This document shows positions 7,341 through 16,369 of a DNA stretch of 64,000 nucleotides, piece by piece. The translations under genes were made by a program, and so were the position numbers. Source of the stretch: Marinobacterium iners (lineage in GTDB: Bacteria > Pseudomonadota > Gammaproteobacteria > Pseudomonadales > Balneatricaceae); assembly GCF_017310015.1 (NCBI RefSeq), contig NZ_CP022297.1, positions 2,356,001 to 2,420,000 on the forward strand. The letters run 5' to 3'. A model generated the notes under the pieces. That model was not told where the DNA came from. It did no database searches and worked only from the letters and a program-made list of their open reading frames with translations. Position 1 is the stretch's first letter. Each line of letters begins with the position of its first letter.

Positions 7341-9139
7341 ATGCCATCAACACCCACTTCACCACTCAATACGGCTTGGCACTGAACGAGTATGACGACC
7401 ATATCAATGTCGACCTTTTCGCCGGTGGCGGCGGTGCCAGTACAGGTCTTGAAATGGGGCTTGAGCGTCCGGTACATATCGCCATCAACCACAACCCGGC
7501 AGCAATCAGCATGCACGAGGCTAATCACCCGGGCTGCCTGCACCTGCAGACTGACGTATGGGATGTAGACCCTGTTGAGGTTCTGGCCGGTCGTCGCATT
7601 GGCTGGTTCCACGCCAGCCCAGATTGCACCCACCACAGCCAGGCTGCAGGCGGTCAGCCGCGCAAGGCCGAGATCCGAAATCTCTCGTGGGTGGTAACCA
7701 AGTGGGCAGGTAAAACCAAGCCGCTCATCCTCAGCTTGGAGAACGTCAAACAGATCCGCCAGTGGGGGCCGTTGATCGCCAAACGCTGCAAGAAGACCGG
7801 CCGCGTCATGAAGCTGGACGGCACGGTTGCTGAGCGTGGCGAGCGGGTTCCGCGTAACGAGCAGTTCCTGGTACCGGACCAGAAGCGCCGCGGCAAAACG
7901 TGGCGCCGTTTTCTGCGGGCGCTGCAGGGGCTTGGCTATGACGTCGAACACCAGTTGCTGAAAGCCTGCGACTTCGGCGCACCAACCAGCCGTGAACGCC
8001 TGTTTCTGATTGCTCGCTGTGATGGTGAACCTATTGTGTGGCCGAAGCCGACTCATGCAGCGAAACCAGCCAAGGGCCAAAAGCCATACCGCACTGCCGC
8101 CGAATGCATCGATTGGAGCGTTCCAGGTAAAAGCATTTTCAATCGCCCTCGCCCACTGGCTGACGCTACTATGCGCCGGATCGCCAAGGGCGTGAAGCGC
8201 GAAGTGCTCGACCGGGCCGAGCCTTTCATTGTGCCGATCGCTAACTGGAGTTCAGAAACAGTACAACCAGTCGACCAGCCTCTGAATACGATCACCGCCT
8301 GGCCAAGGGGTGGATCATTTGCAATAGCCAGCCCGGTGTTGACGCCATTTTATGGCGGCGAAAGAAAAGGTAATCGTGCACACGGCACCCACGAACCGCT
8401 GAGAACCCAGACGACTGAAAACAGATTCGCATTGGTCACAGCCTTCATGGCCCAGGCCAACGGCGGATTCAATATCACCCACAGCAAGCCGCTGGATGTG
8501 CCGACCACCACTATCACGAACACTGGCAGCCAGCAGCAGCTGGTTACTGCAAACCTGCTGCACCTGCGCGGCAACTGTAATGCACGATCAGTTGATGCCC
8601 CGCTGCACACGATCAGCGCCGGTGGTCAGCATCATGGCCTGGTCACTGCATTCCTCAGCCGCCAGTTCGGCGCCAGCGTTGGTCAGCCCGCAGATGCACC
8701 CGCCCCAACCATTACGGCCGGCGGCATGGGAAAGACTTCGCTGGTCGAGCTTCAGCTGTCCCCGGAAGTTGAGGAAGGCGCCCTGCGCTGCGCGGCGTTC
8801 CTGATCAACTACTACGGCAATGGTGATGCCCGTTCGGTGGAGGCTCCGGCTGACACGCTGACCACTCGGGACCGCCTGGCACTAGTTACGGTCTGGATCA
8901 GTGGCGATCCCTACGTGATCGTTGATATCCACCTGCGCATGCTACAGCCACACGAGCTGTATGCCGCCCAGGGTTTCCCGAGTAACTACATCATCACCCA
9001 CGGCCATGACGGGCGAAAGTTCACCAAGAGCGAGCAGGTCCACATGTGTGGCAACTCTGTCAGTCCGCCACCGATGGCCGCAATTGCCCGGGTAAACAAT
9101 CCATATCGAATAGAGCAGCGCCAGCCAGTGGCAGCTTGA
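7337..9139 (+). CDS. Phage DNA (cytosine-5) methyltransferase with repetitive target region
   Basis: The 600-residue product should transfer methyl groups to cytosine in a specific DNA sequence. Motif I is DLFAGGGGASTGLE (residues 30 to 45). The catalytic loop reads SPDCTHHSQAAGG instead of the usual PPC, a variant seen in phage enzymes, with ENVKQIR as motif VI and GNSVSPP near the C-terminus as motif X. Between residues about 300 and 520 four or five degenerate copies of a unit of about 45 residues, each with a '(D)xPLxTIT(A)GG' strand, replace a normal target domain. It likely protects phage DNA from host restriction, in keeping with the Lar-like gene downstream. Confidence 0.88.
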   Translation: MNAINTHFTTQYGLALNEYDDHINVDLFAGGGGASTGLEMGLERPVHIAINHNPAAISMHEANHPGCLHLQTDVWDVDPVEVLAGRRIGWFHASPDCTHHSQAAGGQPRKAEIRNLSWVVTKWAGKTKPLILSLENVKQIRQWGPLIAKRCKKTGRVMKLDGTVAERGERVPRNEQFLVPDQKRRGKTWRRFLRALQGLGYDVEHQLLKACDFGAPTSRERLFLIARCDGEPIVWPKPTHAAKPAKGQKPYRTAAECIDWSVPGKSIFNRPRPLADATMRRIAKGVKREVLDRAEPFIVPIANWSSETVQPVDQPLNTITAWPRGGSFAIASPVLTPFYGGERKGNRAHGTHEPLRTQTTENRFALVTAFMAQANGGFNITHSKPLDVPTTTITNTGSQQQLVTANLLHLRGNCNARSVDAPLHTISAGGQHHGLVTAFLSRQFGASVGQPADAPAPTITAGGMGKTSLVELQLSPEVEEGALRCAAFLINYYGNGDARSVEAPADTLTTRDRLALVTVWISGDPYVIVDIHLRMLQPHELYAAQGFPSNYIITHGHDGRKFTKSEQVHMCGNSVSPPPMAAIARVNNPYRIEQRQPVAA

Positions 9140-9148
9140 GGACTCTTT

Positions 9149-9349
9149 ATGACCCACCCAGCCCCCTGCCCAAACTGCCGCAGCACAGAGCTCCTCGTCA
9201 TCCGCCCACTGGAGACAACAAACAGCGTCTGGTGCAGGCCCTGCGGCATGTTTGGCCCAGACTGCAAGACAAAAGAAGAGGCAGTAGAGCGATGGAACAG
9301 ATTAAGCAACCTGGCACAGGCAGCAACCAGTGCAGAGTCAGAGCTGTGA
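9149..9349 (+). CDS. Lar-family restriction alleviation protein
   Basis: A 66-residue protein with CPNCRS near the start, WCRPCGMFGP in the middle and EEAVERWNR at the end, the CxxC...CxxCG...W-N signature of Lar-type proteins. Those modulate type I restriction-modification in the host. It starts 9 bases after the methyltransferase gene, so both are probably made together as an anti-restriction pair. Confidence 0.78.
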   Translation: MTHPAPCPNCRSTELLVIRPLETTNSVWCRPCGMFGPDCKTKEEAVERWNRLSNLAQAATSAESEL

Positions 9350-9435
9350 GCGTGAAGATACAGCCCCAGCACTGGGACTGGCGGCGTGCTTGCAGAGAGA
9401 TAAACGGACACGGTAAGCGGAGGAAGAGATCATGA
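9346..9435 (+). CDS. Possible 29-residue basic peptide
   Basis: A GTG start at 9346 overlaps the upstream stop, and the stop at 9435 overlaps the next ATG at 9432. The peptide is basic, with HWDWRRACREINGHGKRRKR. Support is only the bilateral overlap seen across the operon; it could be non-coding. Confidence 0.3.
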   Translation: MSVKIQPQHWDWRRACREINGHGKRRKRS

Positions 9436-9791
9436 AACCCAATATGCCAACCCAAACCCTGTGGATGTTGTTGGCTGAGTTTGGCGGGCGTCCTACTGTT
9501 CCGTTGACTGAGTGCTACCACCATCTGGGCTACCCCAGCATCAAAAAAGCATCAGATGCAGCTCGTGACCTTGAGCTGCCGGTGCCCTTCTACCGCTTGG
9601 AAGGTAGCCAGAAAAATGTGCGGCTCATTCACCTGACGGACTTGGCAGCGTTCATTGATAAGCGAGTTGCAGAGGCACGTGACGAGTTCAAAAAGCTGCA
9701 CAACCTTAATCCTAGCCAAAAACGGATCTCAGAAAACGATCGATCAGATGAGAATAGTGACAACAATCCAGGTGTTCGTGCTGCAGGATGA
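9432..9791 (+). CDS. PrtN-type (pyocin activator) transcription regulator
   Basis: The product has 119 residues. MPTQTLWMLLAEFGGRPTVPL, LGYPSIKKASDAARDLELPVPFYRL and the closing VRLIHLTDLAAFIDKRVAEAR follow the PrtN family. PrtN in Pseudomonas activates pyocin genes after DNA damage; in prophages, family members are usually encoded near the integrase, as here. Likely a positive regulator or small DNA-binding accessory protein. Confidence 0.8.
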   Translation: MKPNMPTQTLWMLLAEFGGRPTVPLTECYHHLGYPSIKKASDAARDLELPVPFYRLEGSQKNVRLIHLTDLAAFIDKRVAEARDEFKKLHNLNPSQKRISENDRSDENSDNNPGVRAAG

Positions 9792-9832
9792 TTGGGGGAT
9801 AAGGTGGCCTGGGGCGGGCAGGCATGGAAAGA

Positions 9833-10492
9833 TCAAACGGGCGGCCGGGGGTCGCCCTGCTTAGCTTGCTCAACGAGCGAATCAACCATCCGGTCATGCA
9901 ACTCTTGAAATGCTTTAGCAACGTGATCAATCCATGCCTCGGTCACATAAAGACGACCAGATCTGAGTAACACATCGGTTCGAGTTCTCAGCACTTCTTC
10001 GACCTTTCGTTTCTTACTCTTCGGCAGATGGTGAATAACACCACCACAGTGCAGAAGCGCATTTCTGACGGTCGCTGCATCCTTTAAAACTTTCCATTGC
10101 GTACAGGTCATCAGGTCGATCCCAAACCCGTCCCTGATGACGCACTTGAACCGCTCTACACTGCTATTGCTGGCATAATCCCTGACCTGTTCCAGCTCAC
10201 TACGAAACCGTGCCCTAGCCATATTTTCCAGCTCTTCCTCAGCATGGCTGAACAAGCAGAGGAACGTAGCCTTACACATCTGGTTGAGGTGTTCTTGAAC
10301 ACTTGCTCTTCCGAGTCCTTGCTCCATGCGACCGGCTGCAACCTCATCATGAACGAACTTTTCAAAAGTGAGCATCGTGTTGTAATGACAGCGCAGGATC
10401 ACCTCAGAGTTGATAAACTGCGAAAATCTAAAAAACTCATCCTGCTGATCATGCAATGGCCTGTTAGGTCCCCTTGCTTTGACCTCATTCAT
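9833..10492 (-). CDS. HEPN-like protein coupled to the integrase
   Basis: About 219 residues, starting at the ATG at 10492 that overlaps the integrase stop as ATGA. The protein is helical. Near residue 150 it has VRNALLHCGG, matching the R-N-x-x-x-H motif of HEPN ribonuclease domains, and an earlier FSHAEEELENM helix fits the first HEPN helix. HEPN proteins cleave RNA in toxin and abortive-infection systems; a superinfection defence carried by the prophage is an inference. An alternative start at 10522 lacks support. Confidence 0.62.
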   Translation of the reverse strand: MNEVKARGPNRPLHDQQDEFFRFSQFINSEVILRCHYNTMLTFEKFVHDEVAAGRMEQGLGRASVQEHLNQMCKATFLCLFSHAEEELENMARARFRSELEQVRDYASNSSVERFKCVIRDGFGIDLMTCTQWKVLKDAATVRNALLHCGGVIHHLPKSKKRKVEEVLRTRTDVLLRSGRLYVTEAWIDHVAKAFQELHDRMVDSLVEQAKQGDPRPPV

Positions 10493-11610
10493 TCCAGCCC
10501 GATCTTCTCCAGCCATTTCCACTCCCTGTACTTATCAACCGGCTCAGGCCGCACCAGGTGCGTGTACCGCTTCAGCATATCCCAACTCTGATGCCCTGAC
10601 ACCATCGCCACCCGGGGAATATCCCAGCCCAACTCGAACAGGTGGCTGACGCCCTCATGTCGCAGGTCGTGCAGACGCAGGTCTTCATGGCCCGCCCAGT
10701 TGCGGGCAGTCTGCCACTGCTTGGCAATCGACTTTTCAGCGAACGGGAAAATGCGCTCATCCACCTGGGGCATAGTATCGATCAACGCCATGGCACGATC
10801 GGGCAGATGCACCCAGACATCATTGCTGGACTTCGCCCGCGGATGCTTCATTTGCCGCACGAGGATGCGCTGATGCTCACGGTCCAGATCCGCCCAGCGC
10901 AGGCGCGTCACTTCACTGACCCGGCGAGTCGAGAAAATCAGGAACAGGAATATCGTGATCACCGGCAGCCGCGTGACATTGTTCGCGCCCTTGCCCGACC
11001 GCTCGCGGTAAAAGTAGTCGAACACCTCATCCAGCTGCTGCAGCGTGGGGCGCACATCACGGCTTTCAGACACCCCGATCAGCCCCACCTTGCGCGCATG
11101 CTTGCCCGCCGCCTCCAGCTCATCCATTGAGGCTTTTACACCCCAGTCCACAGCCGCATGCTCGATCAGCCCACGGAAATACGCATAGTCCTCAGCCAGC
11201 GTGGACGGCGCACGGGTGATCACCCGGTCCTCGATCGTGTACTGGTACCGACTTTTCAGGTAGTCGATCCAATCCGCCGACCGCGCCCCCGCCAGGGTAA
11301 ACCCAGCCAGCACGTCATCTTTGCTCATACGCACCAACGCCATGCGCTTCGTCCGCCCAACACCCCTGGGCGTGGCGAGCAGGTCATCCACATACAGCTT
11401 GCACGCCTGAGCCACCGTCACCCCGCTATGCTTGCGCGGCAGACCGGTTTGCTCCAGCTCGACTTCACGCGCCTTCGCCCACTTCTCAGCCGCCTTTTTG
11501 CTGCTGAATGTTTTTGACTCGCTGTACCCCTGCCCGTCACGCTGCAGCCGCACCTTCGCCTGATACCGCTTTTCCCCGGACTTGCCCACCCGTGGTATGA
11601 TCGTCGCCAT
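10489..11610 (-). CDS. int: Tyrosine recombinase (prophage integrase)
   Basis: A 373-residue site-specific recombinase. The N-terminal arm-binding domain begins MATIIPRVGKSGEKRYQAKV. The catalytic residues are visible as RRVSEVTRLRW (first R), HDLRHEGVSHL (H-x-x-R), GHQSWDMLKRYTHL (second H and nucleophile Y). Its 5' end faces dusA with only about 100 bases between the two starts, the arrangement of elements that integrate at the 5' end of dusA. The HEPN-like gene follows with a 4-base overlap. Confidence 0.93.
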   Translation of the reverse strand: MATIIPRVGKSGEKRYQAKVRLQRDGQGYSESKTFSSKKAAEKWAKAREVELEQTGLPRKHSGVTVAQACKLYVDDLLATPRGVGRTKRMALVRMSKDDVLAGFTLAGARSADWIDYLKSRYQYTIEDRVITRAPSTLAEDYAYFRGLIEHAAVDWGVKASMDELEAAGKHARKVGLIGVSESRDVRPTLQQLDEVFDYFYRERSGKGANNVTRLPVITIFLFLIFSTRRVSEVTRLRWADLDREHQRILVRQMKHPRAKSSNDVWVHLPDRAMALIDTMPQVDERIFPFAEKSIAKQWQTARNWAGHEDLRLHDLRHEGVSHLFELGWDIPRVAMVSGHQSWDMLKRYTHLVRPEPVDKYREWKWLEKIGLE

Positions 11611-11765
11611 TGTTTACACCCCGTGCTCCATGCCTCGACTTGTCCCACGCGATTTGGGACAAAACACGGGACAACTAAGCCGGAAAAATAGCACAAAACG
11701 GGTAAAAATGAACGAAAATCAGACAGCCGAAAAGACAGCAGAATCAGGCCACAAGGCAGGAATGG
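11611..11765. other. Candidate right attachment region at dusA
   Basis: The interval between the integrase start and the first conserved dusA codons holds repeated GGGAC motifs: GTCCC at 11642-11646, GGGAC at 11656-11660 and 11669-11673. These could be arm or core sites. Elements of the dusA-integrating class place their integrase here. The matching left site is not in the window, so the core duplication could not be seen. Confidence 0.4.
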
Positions 11766-12745
11766 CGCGGGATACGGGGTTTCGGCGGTTCTCTGTTGCG
11801 CCGATGATGGACTGGACAACATCTGATTGCAGGGTCTTTCATCGCCTGTTCTCAGACCACACTTTGCTGTACACCGAAATGGTTACGACAGGCGCGCTGA
11901 TCCATGGCGACGCCGCACGCCATCTTGACTATCACGCCAGTGAGCATCCAGTCGCGCTTCAGTTGGGTGGCAGCAACCCGAGTGAACTCGCTCAGTGCGC
12001 CCGCATGGCCGAAGAGTGGGGCTATGACGAGGTGAACCTGAATGTAGGCTGCCCAAGTGATCGGGTTCAGAACAATATGATCGGCGCCTGCCTGATGGCG
12101 CACCCACAGCTTGTGGCGGAATGCCTGGGAGAAATGCGGGCAGCGGCAGGCATTCCCGTCACGGTCAAACACCGACTTGGCATTGATGATCTGGACAGCT
12201 TTGAACACTTGCACCAGTTTGTCGAGACAGTTCGCCAAAGCGGCTGCACCAGCTTTACCATTCATGCACGCAAGGCGATTCTTCAGGGCTTGAGCCCCAA
12301 GGAAAATCGCGATATCCCGCCACTGATCTACGACCATGTTTACCGCATAAAGGCTCTATACCCCGAGCTGGAGATCATCATCAATGGCGGCATTAAAACA
12401 CTTGCCGAGTGCGACCAGCATCTTGAGAGGGTCGACGGCGTGATGATCGGGCGTGAGGCCTACCAGAATCCCTGGCCACTGCTCAGTGAGGTGGACCAAC
12501 GCTACTTCGGCATTGATCGTCCGGCACGCAGCCGCATGGACATTGCCGAAGCATTCATCCCTTACTTGGAGCAGCGCCTGGCTGAAGGCGCTCCCCTGTA
12601 CGCCGTTGCGAAACACCTGCTTGGACTCTTCCACGGCCAGCGTGGCGGTAAACAGTTCCGCCGATATCTAAGCGAAAACGGTCATGCAAGGGAAGCAGGC
12701 GTTGACACCTTCAGGGCTGCGCTTGCATTGGTCGCACAGGATTGA
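11708..12745 (+). CDS. dusA: tRNA-dihydrouridine synthase A
   Basis: An FMN enzyme that reduces uridine 20/20a in the D-loop of tRNA. Seen: FSVAPMMDWTTSDCR, ALQLGGSNP, EVNLNVGCPSDRVQNNMIGACLM (catalytic Cys in the GCPS loop), VKHRLGIDD, FTIHARKA, INGGIKT and GVMIGREAYQNPW, all in the usual order. The start is uncertain: ATG 11708 and ATG 11762 (AGGA just upstream) are both possible, and the integrated prophage has replaced the native 5' region. Length then is 328 to 346 residues, normal for DusA. Confidence 0.93.
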   Translation: MNENQTAEKTAESGHKAGMARDTGFRRFSVAPMMDWTTSDCRVFHRLFSDHTLLYTEMVTTGALIHGDAARHLDYHASEHPVALQLGGSNPSELAQCARMAEEWGYDEVNLNVGCPSDRVQNNMIGACLMAHPQLVAECLGEMRAAAGIPVTVKHRLGIDDLDSFEHLHQFVETVRQSGCTSFTIHARKAILQGLSPKENRDIPPLIYDHVYRIKALYPELEIIINGGIKTLAECDQHLERVDGVMIGREAYQNPWPLLSEVDQRYFGIDRPARSRMDIAEAFIPYLEQRLAEGAPLYAVAKHLLGLFHGQRGGKQFRRYLSENGHAREAGVDTFRAALALVAQD

Positions 12746-12782
12746 GCTAAAGACTTTATTTGCTTTTACAGGACTAGATTTG

Positions 12783-13730
12783 ATGAACCAGCTTGAACAA
12801 TTGAAACAGATAACAACCGTGGTGGCGGATACCGGCGACATCGACGCCATCCGCCAGTTTGCACCGGTCGATGCCACCACGAACCCATCACTGCTGCTCA
12901 AGGCCGCACAGGATGCAAAATATACCCCCCTGCTGAAGGAGGCACAGAACTGGGCTGCTGCACAAACCTCCAACACAACCGACCAGTTCGGACTGATGAC
13001 AGATCGCTTCGCCGTACTGATCGGCCGTGAAATTACTCAACTGGTACCGGGACGCGTCTCTACCGAAGTTGATGCCCGCCTGTCATTTGATACGGCAGCT
13101 ACGGTTGCCAAGGCGCGAGAGCTGATCAGCATGTACGAAGCCCTTGATATTCCCCGGGAACGCGTATTGATCAAGATTGCCTCCACTTGGGAGGGTATCG
13201 AAGCTGGCCGTCAACTGGAGCAGGAAGGCATCAACTGCAACCTGACCTTACTATTTGGCTTTGCTCAGGCCCGCGCCTGCGCCGATGCCGGCATTTATCT
13301 GATTTCACCCTTTGTTGGCCGCATACTGGACTGGTACAAGGCTCGAGAGCCAGAGGCTGATTTCAGCCTGCAGCGTGACCCGGGGGTACGATCAGTGGCT
13401 CGAATCTACCATTACTACAAAGCACACAACTACGATACAGTCGTGATGGGTGCCAGTTTCCGCAATATCGGCGAAATCCAGTCATTGGCAGGCTGTGATC
13501 GACTCACGATCAGCCCCGCCCTGATGCAGGAACTGGCCAGCACTGAGCAGCCCCTGCACCGCATGCTGTCAGCTGAATGCAGCAGTGATGATACTCGCCT
13601 ACACCTGAACGAAAGCGACTTCCGCTGGGATATGAACGAAGATGTAATGGCACAGGAAAAGCTGGCAGAAGGGATTCGCAATTTTGCCAAGGACCAGATC
13701 AAGCTGGAACAACTACTGGCAGGTCACTGA
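12783..13730 (+). CDS. tal: Transaldolase
   Basis: A 315-residue enzyme of the non-oxidative pentose phosphate pathway (sedoheptulose-7-phosphate and glyceraldehyde-3-phosphate to erythrose-4-phosphate and fructose-6-phosphate). Seen: DATTNPSLLLKA, VSTEVDARLSFD, the Schiff-base lysine in ERVLIKIASTWEGI, CNLTLLFGFAQA, LISPFVGRILDW and VMGASFRN. The ATG at 12783 with AGGA upstream gives the usual N-terminus MNQLEQLKQ. It follows dusA by 38 bases, as in Pseudomonas. Confidence 0.96.
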   Translation: MNQLEQLKQITTVVADTGDIDAIRQFAPVDATTNPSLLLKAAQDAKYTPLLKEAQNWAAAQTSNTTDQFGLMTDRFAVLIGREITQLVPGRVSTEVDARLSFDTAATVAKARELISMYEALDIPRERVLIKIASTWEGIEAGRQLEQEGINCNLTLLFGFAQARACADAGIYLISPFVGRILDWYKAREPEADFSLQRDPGVRSVARIYHYYKAHNYDTVVMGASFRNIGEIQSLAGCDRLTISPALMQELASTEQPLHRMLSAECSSDDTRLHLNESDFRWDMNEDVMAQEKLAEGIRNFAKDQIKLEQLLAGH

Positions 13731-13749
13731 CGGTTGCAGGAGAGCGGCT

Positions 13750-14235
13750 TTAACGGCAGCTCTCCAATGTTGCGACCAGATCCTTAAAGGCGTTACGGTT
13801 GGACTCGTTCAGATCAATCAGCACCTTGTGAGCATCGAGAATTCGCTCGCGCACTTCATCTTCAGACTCCTGCACAAACGGCACCTGCTTGAGGTCACAG
13901 CGGCTGGTAGGCAACTCCTCCAGCAACACAAACACGCGATCAAACCCCATACTGTAGAGAATGCGTGTGATATCGCCGTTGGTGGACACCAAGGTCGGCA
14001 ACGGCATTCCTTTCTCTCGCGCCTTGATCGCAAGCTTTGCAATCAACCCAAGAGATGTGCTGTCGATGTTGTCAGTTTCAGTCAGGTCAACCAGCGTATC
14101 TGACACATCTTCACGCTCCAACACGGCTTCGAGGTGTCGCTCGATAGTCGAGCAGAGGGTCAGGCGCACATCACCTACAAATTTCAGAACGTAGTGCCCG
14201 TCGCGGCACGCGTAATAGATCGCCCCATCACTCAT
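13750..14235 (-). CDS. STAS-domain anti-sigma antagonist with C-terminal extension
   Basis: 161 residues. Residues 10 to 105 form a STAS domain, with DSTSLGLIAKL holding the phosphorylatable serine of anti-anti-sigma proteins. Residues 106 to 161 are a helical tail. The start overlaps the stop of the upstream PP2C regulator gene by 4 bases (minus strand), so the phosphatase most likely dephosphorylates this protein in a partner-switching circuit, as in the equivalent Pseudomonas locus. Confidence 0.85.
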   Translation of the reverse strand: MSDGAIYYACRDGHYVLKFVGDVRLTLCSTIERHLEAVLEREDVSDTLVDLTETDNIDSTSLGLIAKLAIKAREKGMPLPTLVSTNGDITRILYSMGFDRVFVLLEELPTSRCDLKQVPFVQESEDEVRERILDAHKVLIDLNESNRNAFKDLVATLESCR

Positions 14236-15401
14236 AAAGACTCTCTGCGTACAGTCATGATCGCCACATCATCGGGATGTCCCCGCCCGGCGGGCATCAT
14301 ACTCTGCAAAAACTCGGCTGGCGACCCGTATTTTGCACTGCACATATTCAGCAGCACCTGCTCTTTATCTTCCAGCGTTTCACCATCAATCACTTCAAGC
14401 ACACCATCGGAGAACAGAGTCAGTGTAAAATTGTCGCCAAGCGGACACTCTAACTCATCAAACACCGGCTCTTCAAACAAGCCAAGGGGCATACCCCTCC
14501 CTTCCAGAAAACGCACCCTCCCATCCTGAAGCAAAATCGGCAGCGGATGATGACCACCTACAGCATAGCTCAGGGTTTGAGTATCGTGGTTAATCAAACC
14601 GACAAACATGGTCAAATGCTTGCCCAGCGAAGTCAGCAACATTTCACGATTAATGCGGTGCAACGTGGCAGAAGGCGACAGAATGTCAAAGCTTGAATTA
14701 CGGCGGTAGTTACGCAGCAGCCTGTGTGTCATGTTTTTCAGCAACACCGTCACCAGCGCCGATGAAGCCCCATGCCCGGATACATCCGCCAGATAGAACA
14801 GGCTCAACTTGTCACTGACAACAAAGGCATCAACAAAATCACCGCTGAGCAGCAAGGAAGGCTGGAGCACATAGGCGTACTCGATACCATTGATATCCTG
14901 TTGCTGAGGCGGAAGCAGATTCTGCTGCACCTGCTGAGCAGCATGCTGATCCTCACGCAGCTCATCCAGGCTGCGCTCAAGGCTGTCACGAAGACTGCGC
15001 ACCTCCTCAATATAGCGTGCCCGCTTCAATTGCCGCTCAACCGAACGAACGAACAACTCAGGGTGCAGATCCAGCTCGCCCGATACGTAAACATCATCAG
15101 CCCCGCTGCGCAGTGCAGCAACCAAACTCTCGGCCGTGCCTTCATTGATCAGGGCGATAAGTGGCTTGGGGTTAAGTCGCTGTGCGATGCGATCCATCGA
15201 CAGGCTGCTGCCGACAGAAGCAAGATCGAAAATTATCAGGGAGATATCATAGTGGTCGAGCTGTTGATCGGCATCGTCAGTGTCACGACAAACAATCAGA
15301 CGCAGACGCTGATGATCACATTCCTCACAGAGCTCGAAGATACGATCGGTGGTGCGGGTGCTGTCTGAGACCAGCAACACCCGCTGATGGTGTAGACCCA
15401 T
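14232..15401 (-). CDS. Response regulator fused to PP2C/SpoIIE phosphatase
   Basis: A 389-residue product. Residues 1 to 120 form a receiver-like domain (LLVSDSTRTTDRIF ... LIIFDLASVG), a coiled linker spans 125 to 165, and a PPM phosphatase domain starts about 175 with LLSGDFVDAF and ADVSGHGASSALVTVLLKNM. The metal-binding aspartates in SGD and ADVSGHG and the C-terminal GHPDDVAIM are present, so the phosphatase should be active. The neighbour STAS protein is the expected substrate. Confidence 0.9.
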   Translation of the reverse strand: MGLHHQRVLLVSDSTRTTDRIFELCEECDHQRLRLIVCRDTDDADQQLDHYDISLIIFDLASVGSSLSMDRIAQRLNPKPLIALINEGTAESLVAALRSGADDVYVSGELDLHPELFVRSVERQLKRARYIEEVRSLRDSLERSLDELREDQHAAQQVQQNLLPPQQQDINGIEYAYVLQPSLLLSGDFVDAFVVSDKLSLFYLADVSGHGASSALVTVLLKNMTHRLLRNYRRNSSFDILSPSATLHRINREMLLTSLGKHLTMFVGLINHDTQTLSYAVGGHHPLPILLQDGRVRFLEGRGMPLGLFEEPVFDELECPLGDNFTLTLFSDGVLEVIDGETLEDKEQVLLNMCSAKYGSPAEFLQSMMPAGRGHPDDVAIMTVRRESL

Positions 15402-15472
15402 TAATCAGCCATTAAGAGACTCTAAATCAAGAGTCTCAACAGTAGCCACAACCGCGCCCGGTTGCAACTGAA

Positions 15473-16177
15473 TCAGAAGTCGTTCTTGTAGTCGACATCA
15501 ACGGCTTTATCGTTAATCTGATATTCACGACGTTGCATATACGCATCACGAATAAAACTGTATTTGTCGCCACTGATGATCTGCTCAGCCTGAAGCAACC
15601 GGCTGCGAGTATCAATCAGGCGCAAACCGTAAAGCGCATTGCGGTCAGACGTGTCACCGACCTGGCGTACAGGGTCGACAGCACTATCCGCGAGCAGTGA
15701 AATACCGTCACGCGGGTTACTTGGCCCCAGCAGCGGCAGCACAAGATAAGGCCCCGAAGGCATGCCCCAGTAACCCAGCGTCTGACCGAAGTCTTCAGGC
15801 TTCTGAGCTATTCCCATCGGTGTTGCCACATCAATCAGACCAAACAGACCGAAGGTTGAGTTGAACGTAAGGCGAGCAAAACTCTGACCGGCCGCCTCAA
15901 GCTTAAATTGCAGCAGATTGTTGAGCAAATTGCGCACATCGCTCAGGTTATCGAAGAAATTACTGACGCCCTTTTCGGCAATGTCAGGCGTGACATAACG
16001 GTATCCCTGCGCCAGCGGCTTCAACGCATACTTGTCCACGCCTTCATTGAAGTTGAATACCGGGCGATTAAAGCCTTCCCAAGGGTCAACTTCGCTGTTC
16101 GCCGACAAAGGGGCAGCAATAGCCGCCAGTGAAAAACCGGTTACCAGAAGCCCTGTACGCAGTGCAGATTTCAGCAT
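15473..16177 (-). CDS. mlaA: MlaA/VacJ-like outer membrane lipid-asymmetry protein
   Basis: A 234-residue protein that would remove misplaced phospholipids from the outer leaflet in the Mla pathway. Seen: DPWEGFNRPVFNFNEGVDKYALKPLAQGY, FFDNLSDVRNLLNNLLQ, FNSTFGLFGLIDVAT and FGQTLGYWGMPSGPYLVLPLLGPS. The N-terminus is a signal peptide (about 1 to 26), but I see no lipobox cysteine before DPWEGFN, unlike the E. coli lipoprotein. It may be secreted as a plain periplasmic or outer-membrane protein. Confidence 0.93.
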   Translation of the reverse strand: MLKSALRTGLLVTGFSLAAIAAPLSANSEVDPWEGFNRPVFNFNEGVDKYALKPLAQGYRYVTPDIAEKGVSNFFDNLSDVRNLLNNLLQFKLEAAGQSFARLTFNSTFGLFGLIDVATPMGIAQKPEDFGQTLGYWGMPSGPYLVLPLLGPSNPRDGISLLADSAVDPVRQVGDTSDRNALYGLRLIDTRSRLLQAEQIISGDKYSFIRDAYMQRREYQINDKAVDVDYKNDF

Positions 16178-16318
16178 GCTCGATCCTTAAAAGCTGACAT
16201 GACAATGGGGCAATTCTATCTCGGGGGGCAAACAGAGTAAATGAGCTCACTTAAACTAAGCCAAGTAACAGCCATTCAAGCAAATATACTCAGGAGTGAT
16301 AATGTCTCTAATAATGCA

Positions 16319-16342
16319 AAAAGGCCCCCGAAGGAGCCTTTT
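16319..16342 (-). terminator. Terminator after the porin gene
   Basis: AAAAGGC (16319-16325) pairs with GCCTTTT (16336-16342) with an inner CC/GG pairing and a CGAA loop; an A/T-rich tract flanks it on both sides. It lies 28 bases past the porin stop. Confidence 0.8.
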
Positions 16343-16369
16343 CATACCAGATACTAATCTATGTTTAGA

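Noticed and set aside
10642..11130. Plus-strand ORF inside the integrase
   Set aside because: Antisense of a firmly identified tyrosine recombinase.
11870..12337. Minus-strand ORFs inside dusA
   Set aside because: Antisense shadows of a conserved enzyme.
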